From positions 39,499,470 through 39,563,469 of the forward strand of contig OX393578.1 in NCBI GenBank assembly GCA_947652605.1: a DNA stretch of 64,000 nt. Direction: 5' to 3'. Origin of the DNA: Elmis aenea (lineage: Eukaryota > Arthropoda > Insecta > Coleoptera > Elmidae). Shown here in pieces: positions 59,182-64,000 of the stretch; within the stretch, counting starts at the first letter, position 1; every line of letters begins with the position of its first letter. Made by a program: the position numbers and the translations under genes. Under the pieces are notes generated by a model. It did not search any database, was not told where the DNA came from, and saw nothing but the letters and a program-made list of their open reading frames with translations.

Positions 59182-61844
59182 TGGACCAGCGTGAATTAAA
59201 AATAGCTACATGGAACGCAAATGGCATTCAGAATAGAAAAGAAGAAATAGAACTATTTTTAAACACACAAAATATCGATGTATGCCTCGTCTCGGAAACG
59301 CACTCAACAAATCAGTCCTACATAAAACTAACAGGCTACAAAATTTACCAAACCACTCACCCCGATAACAAAGCGAAAGGAGGAAGTGCTATCATTATAA
59401 AAGATAATATCAATCATTATGAAGAGTGCCATATTCAAAGCGCAGAAATCCAGCTTACAGTGGTTGGAATTAAGTCCATCAAGCAAAAACTGACTATAGG
59501 TGCCTTATATTGCCCACCAAGATATAACCTTAAGAAATTAGATTATAAAAACTTCCTGCGGCATATGGGCGACAGATTCATTTTGGGAGGCGACCTCAAT
59601 GCGAAACACGTTGATTGGGGATCCAGGCTTACAACAACGAAGGGAAAAGAATTGAGAGAAGCCATTAGGGAAATGGGCTGTACCTATCACTCCACAGGTA
59701 AGCCAACCTACTGGCCCACAGATCTAAACAAAATTCCAGATCTTCTCGACTTCTTTATATCAAAAAGAGTTTCCCCAAACTTTATTGATATTGCAGAAAA
59801 CTTTGACTTAGACTCTGATCACTCCGCAATAATTTTAACTCTGAGTGAAAAAATCATAAAAAAGGAGAACAGACCAACATTGGCAAACAAAACTACAGAC
59901 TGGATGAACTTCAAAACAGAACTAGCAAATAAGATCAATTTAAATATACAACTGCAAACTTTGGAGCAACTAGAAACAGAAGTGGAAAAGTTCAACAGTG
60001 TTATACAACAAGCGGCATGGAACAGCACCAAAGAGTACACTCACAGATCAATAGCGAACAATTACCCCAAGGAGATCAAAGAACTGGTTAAGGAAAAAAG
60101 ACGAGCAAGACGAAGATATCAACAAACAAGAGATCCCGCCGACAAAAATATACTTAATAACAAAACCCAACAACTCAAAAGGAAAATCCAAAAATTGAAA
60201 GAAGAGTCAATTAATAAGTTCTTGGAAAATCTAACAGCCAATAAAAAAACGGAATACTCATTATGGAAAGCAACGAGAAAACTTAAAAGGCCGATTACTC
60301 TATCTCCACCAATAAGAAAGCCAGATGGCACCTGGGCAAGAGAGAATAAGCAGAAAGCCGAAACTTTTGCCGATCACCTTGCCGAAATATTCAAATGTAA
60401 CGACATCCACCCTGATGCCTATATACACGAAACTGAAAACGTTGAAGACACAGAAATTGAACTAGTAACTCCCAAAGAAGTGGCCAAAGAAATTAAGACC
60501 AACATAAATCCCAACAAAGCTCCAGGGTTTGATCTTATCACCGGTGAAATTTTGAAACAACTCCCAAAGAAAGGCATAGTCATGCTGACGTATTTAATAA
60601 ATGCAGCGTTTAGACTTCGACACGTTCCTAGTTCCTGGAAAGTAGCAGAAGTTATCATGATACAAAAGCCAGGCAAACCACCAAATGAAGCCAAATCGTA
60701 CCGGCCTATATCACTCTTACCGATCATCTCCAAGTTATTCGAGAAACTGTTTCTAAAGAGACTACAACCCGTAATAGAAAGGAAAAAGCTAATACCAAAC
60801 CATCAATTCGGCTTTAGACACAGACACTCTACGATAGACCAAGTGCACAGGATAACGGACGTAATAGAAAAGGCATTAGAAGAAAAATTAATCTGCTCTA
60901 CCATCTTTCTTGATGTGGCTCAAGCCTTCGATAGGGTTTCTCATGAAGGACTGATACTGAAACTTAACAGAATACTACCAAAACATCATGTAGAACTGTT
61001 AATGTCGTACATATCAGGTAGATTGTTTAGAATAAAACAAGAAAATGAATATTCTGCACTGAAAGAAGTGAAAGCAGGAGTCCCTCAAGGCAGCGTCCTG
61101 GGCCCAGTCCTCTACTTACTGTACACACATGATTTGCCGCAACTGCAAAACATTACAACAGCCACATTTGCAGATGATACTGCAATCATGGCAGTAGGTA
61201 AAGATACAGAAGAGGCAGCGATAAAACTGCAGAATGCATGTAATAGAATCAGCAATTGGATGAGCGAGTGGAGTATAAAACTGAATGATCAAAAATCTTC
61301 TCACATATATTTTACGAATAAAAAAATTACACAAATTCCAATAACGATTAATGGGAACGTCGTCCCGAATAAAACGACAGCCAAGTATTTAGGCATGACT
61401 CTCGACACGCGACTGAGGTGGAAGCCACATATAAAAATAAAAAAAGAAGAGCTAAGTATAAAATACAGAAAACTGTATTGGCTTCTAGGACGAAGATCCC
61501 AATTATCGCTGTATAATAAAATTATTATCTATAACCAGATACTAAAACCTGTCTGGGTTTATGGCATACAGTTGTGGGGATGTGCCAAACAGTGCAACAT
61601 CAAGAAAGTACAGGTATTCCAAAATAAAGTTCTTCGTAACGCAGTTGACGCGCCATGGTACGTAAGAAACAAGGACATTCATCGTGATCTCTGTATCCCA
61701 GAGGTATCTAGTGAAATCAAACGATTTGCAAAAAAACACGCAACCCGACTGCAAAACCATATAAACCCAGAGGCACTACAACTGCTAGACAACCATGGGT
61801 TGGTCAGAAGATTAAAAAGACAAAAACCATTTGAACTTGTATAG
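59181..61844 (+). CDS. LINE ORF2: AP endonuclease plus reverse transcriptase (jockey clade)
   Basis: This 887-residue ORF is an apparently intact jockey-type polyprotein. The N-terminal APE-like endonuclease has WNANG (11-15), E39-T40, GGDLNAKH (136-143) and SDH (212-214), the usual metal-binding and catalytic positions, and would nick target DNA. A basic linker (about 295-345) leads to the reverse transcriptase with YRPISLLP (507-514), FLDVAQAFD (576-584, catalytic D578), GVPQGSVLGP (633-642) and FADD (663-666, catalytic Asp pair). The thumb region carries KYLG (735-738). The C-terminal region has WVYGIQLWG (792-800) and APWY (824-827) and ends RRLKRQKPFELV. No RNase H domain follows, which separates it from the I and R1 groups. 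The start ATG overlaps the ORF1 stop. No frameshift or stop is seen, so this enzyme could be functional if transcribed. Confidence 0.95.
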   Translation: MDQRELKIATWNANGIQNRKEEIELFLNTQNIDVCLVSETHSTNQSYIKLTGYKIYQTTHPDNKAKGGSAIIIKDNINHYEECHIQSAEIQLTVVGIKSIKQKLTIGALYCPPRYNLKKLDYKNFLRHMGDRFILGGDLNAKHVDWGSRLTTTKGKELREAIREMGCTYHSTGKPTYWPTDLNKIPDLLDFFISKRVSPNFIDIAENFDLDSDHSAIILTLSEKIIKKENRPTLANKTTDWMNFKTELANKINLNIQLQTLEQLETEVEKFNSVIQQAAWNSTKEYTHRSIANNYPKEIKELVKEKRRARRRYQQTRDPADKNILNNKTQQLKRKIQKLKEESINKFLENLTANKKTEYSLWKATRKLKRPITLSPPIRKPDGTWARENKQKAETFADHLAEIFKCNDIHPDAYIHETENVEDTEIELVTPKEVAKEIKTNINPNKAPGFDLITGEILKQLPKKGIVMLTYLINAAFRLRHVPSSWKVAEVIMIQKPGKPPNEAKSYRPISLLPIISKLFEKLFLKRLQPVIERKKLIPNHQFGFRHRHSTIDQVHRITDVIEKALEEKLICSTIFLDVAQAFDRVSHEGLILKLNRILPKHHVELLMSYISGRLFRIKQENEYSALKEVKAGVPQGSVLGPVLYLLYTHDLPQLQNITTATFADDTAIMAVGKDTEEAAIKLQNACNRISNWMSEWSIKLNDQKSSHIYFTNKKITQIPITINGNVVPNKTTAKYLGMTLDTRLRWKPHIKIKKEELSIKYRKLYWLLGRRSQLSLYNKIIIYNQILKPVWVYGIQLWGCAKQCNIKKVQVFQNKVLRNAVDAPWYVRNKDIHRDLCIPEVSSEIKRFAKKHATRLQNHINPEALQLLDNHGLVRRLKRQKPFELV

Positions 61845-62033
61845 TGTAGGATAGTTTATTAGTGAAACAGAGTGCCATCTTCAGGACACCGATGGGTGAA
61901 CTCTAGTATTAAGTAATCATTTCATCCTCATCAATTTCATTTTATTACATTTCCATTTTATTATATAGAAAAATTAATGGTTGGCCCAGCCGGACCAGTA
62001 TTAATCACTTACATCATAAAAATAAAAAAAAAA
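61845..62033 (+). other. 3' UTR and A-rich tail of the jockey LINE
   Basis: About 190 bp of non-coding sequence follows the ORF2 stop and ends in an A-rich tract with a single interrupting T, next to the 3' copy of the 14-bp target duplication. A GATGGGTGA-type motif at about 61891 has a counterpart (CAATGGGTGA) at about 20310 in the diverged copy, so the 3' UTR is partly conserved between subfamilies. Confidence 0.8.
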
Positions 62034-62047
62034 ATTTTCCATGATGA

Positions 62048-64000
62048 AAATGTTTGTTGTGTGCAAAATGCCACAAGGAATGGACTGCTCGAAGCGTTTT
62101 ACGTTATTTATAGCGTACATTTGTTTTTAGTAAATGCAGTCTTTTTTAAAGCTTATAATTAATCATTTTTAATAACTTGTGTTGCAAGTTTCCGTTATTA
62201 AAATAAAGTAAATATTGGCGCTACAACAAATGTAAGTATATAATAACAGCAGAAGAGTACACCACCTAACAGCAACAAACTTTAAACTCGGTATAAAAGC
62301 TTGATTTTCTACAATTTATTAGTCACTTTATAAAAACTTCACTGAAGCAATGTCGTGTACTATTTTTGCTATAGTTTCGCACAGTTACATTTACAGAAGG
62401 ATATAAAGGTATTACTGTATGAAAAAGACGCTGCATTTATACAATTGCAGCTACAAATTAAAAAGGCTTGAAAGGGCTACTTAAAATAACTTTAAAAAGG
62501 TTAAATTTTACCTTATTTTTCCCAATTTTACTTTTTCAAAATAATTTTAGTGGACCTTCTAAGCTTTCGTAAAAAATCTATAGTAAAGAAAATTAGAAAC
62601 CTTAAATAAATTTATATACAAAATTAAGAGCATTGGGATACCGGAAATCGTTGAAGATAGAAGGACGATTGAATTAGCACAGGCTTGTGTTTAGTAAGAA
62701 TTTAAACTCAAAATTTGTATATTGTGTTTAGTTTCCAAAATATCTTAAAAATAACTTGATTTTTAAATTTTATCTATAACTTTTCTACCATGAACATTAA
62801 AAATTTGAAATTTTGGTATTCTTAAGTTGGACAAAGCCTCAAGCTCATCTCGGTTTTGGAATTGATGCACTCGGCTTAGATTTTAAGTTGCAAAAGTAGT
62901 TTTTTTATTTTTTTTAAGGACACCATATCAAACGTTTATCCTACCAGTTGACGAATTTTATGACTTCCATAATCATCATGGATTAAAAAAATGTACAGGT
63001 ATACACAATGTTTCGTATTAAATCGCGTTATCGGGGAATGTATTTCGGTTGTTATCAAAAACAATGTAGAATATTTTTGACTCACATTTATAAAAGGAAT
63101 CTAGCAGTGATAACCAAAACTTGATGGTCAAGCTTTGGTGACTTATTTAAATATATTAGCTCCAACTAGCTCTATATTTTAAGGTATTTTTAAAAGTTAC
63201 ATGCAGATGTGCAATAAAATTTATTGTATCGTAGATACTGTCCCTAACGTATGTCTTTGTCATGAAAACTGTAAATGTGAATCAAATTTTTAATTAGTAA
63301 TATTTTTAACAGACGTTGCATGAAAGCTGATAAACCATCGTCGCATTAATTTAAAACTACAAAAAAAATTTGCGTGCAATGGCTCTAATATATTAAAAAC
63401 AAATGAGTTACAAGAGCACGTTTAGCGATATCAAGGTTTAGTCTGAGGAAAATAGTAAATATTTTATATCCTTCTCACTTGTTAGCTACTTTTAAAAGTT
63501 TGAGTAGAGAAGGTCCTTTAATTTTTTACGTAACTTGGTTAATAATCGAATTATTCTCACGGATAAAGTGATTCAATTCGAAGAACTTCGCATGTTTGTA
63601 TATTTTCCTCAAATATGATAATCATTGTAGTGAAGAAGTTGACTTCCGTATCTCAAAAAATTAAGGAGCCTCAGTCAATTTTAATGTTTCTAATGTTGAT
63701 AAAAATCTGTAGCTAAGGTTTTTTAGAATATGCAGAAACTGTCCACAATTGCATATTTGTTTAGTTTATATTCTTACCAAGCATGTCCAAACACATTTAT
63801 GCTTATTCAACTATCTTTCTCTCTCTAACGGTTTCCGACATCCCCATGTTCCTCATGTTGTATATGTGCTTGAAGGTAAAATTTTCAGGGTGTAACTGAA
63901 ATCAGGCTCTCCTCTGTTTTTCTTTAGTTTTAATTTTAGACTAATGACATTTTAGACATGTGATATGTGCAAAAAAAACGGAATATTTGAACATAACTAT
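62048..64000. other. AT-rich intergenic sequence, nothing recognised
   Basis: Downstream of the jockey element there are only short open frames and no defined repeat or RNA. Confidence 0.5.

Larger units (their letters stand above)
57795..62033 (+). mobile_element. Nearly full-length jockey-clade non-LTR retrotransposon
   Basis: The element carries two long open frames, a short 3' UTR and an A-rich 3' tail, and has no LTRs. It is bounded by a perfect 14-bp direct repeat, ATTTTCCATGATGA, at 57781-57794 and 62034-62047. This is the target-site duplication expected from target-primed reverse transcription. The body begins directly inside ORF1 with no 5' UTR, so the copy is 5'-truncated and has probably lost its internal promoter. 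Open frames plus a perfect duplication point to a young insertion. ORF2 organisation (AP endonuclease, reverse transcriptase, no RNase H) fits the jockey clade. A diverged relative lies at 18821-20437. Confidence 0.93.

Noticed and set aside
57779..61760. Several minus-strand frames of 60-106 codons across the jockey element
   Set aside because: They are antisense shadows of ORF1 and ORF2.

Overview
The window looks like a gene-poor, AT-rich stretch of an arthropod nuclear genome, most likely an insect. The evidence is its repeat content: jockey-type and RTE-type LINEs, a mariner with a D,D34D transposase, Tc1-like transposase relics, and many small terminal-inverted-repeat elements. The species cannot be read from the sequence. 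I found no convincing host protein-coding gene, no rRNA and no functional tRNA. Almost every recognisable feature is a transposable element or a piece of one.

Layout. From 1 to 18 kb there are an unclassified GC-rich hairpin repeat (about 1.9-2.3 kb), a hAT-like element (3.0-3.9 kb), a decayed RTE fragment with a 12-bp target duplication (5.9-6.9 kb), two short hAT-like families (7.0 and 8.4 kb), a nested inverted repeat (9.2-10.3 kb), a piggyBac-like TTAA element (10.7 kb), and a hairpin repeat abutting an internally deleted mariner (12.8-13.6 kb). A degenerate tRNA-like sequence lies at 13.9 kb. From 18.2 to 20.8 kb a hAT-like element contains a smaller hAT-like element and a 5'-truncated jockey LINE. 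From 23 to 28.5 kb there are several hAT-like and Tc1-like miniature elements and a broken Tc1-type transposase. At 31.3-32.4 and 52.9-54.1 kb are two copies of a 1.2-kb composite repeat. At 35.3-38.0 kb a hAT-like element contains a 1.9-kb near-perfect foldback and a second copy of the 1.9-kb-position repeat. From 39 to 49 kb there are more hAT-, piggyBac- and foldback-type elements. A LINE fragment ending in (ATT)17 lies at 54.1-55.25 kb. A nearly complete jockey-clade LINE with two open ORFs and a perfect 14-bp target duplication lies at 57.8-62.0 kb.

How the parts work together. The jockey LINE encodes a gag-like RNA-binding ORF1 and an endonuclease/reverse transcriptase ORF2, joined by a TAATG stop/start overlap. 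The DNA elements here are nearly all non-autonomous and would depend on transposases supplied elsewhere. The most interesting pattern is a shared module: three successive TACAGGGTG-type motifs followed at similar distances by an ATG. It appears both in the arms of the 1.9-kb foldback and inside the 1.2-kb hAT-like composite repeats. A second pattern is that several hAT-like elements sit exactly in the CCCTGTA ends of other elements.
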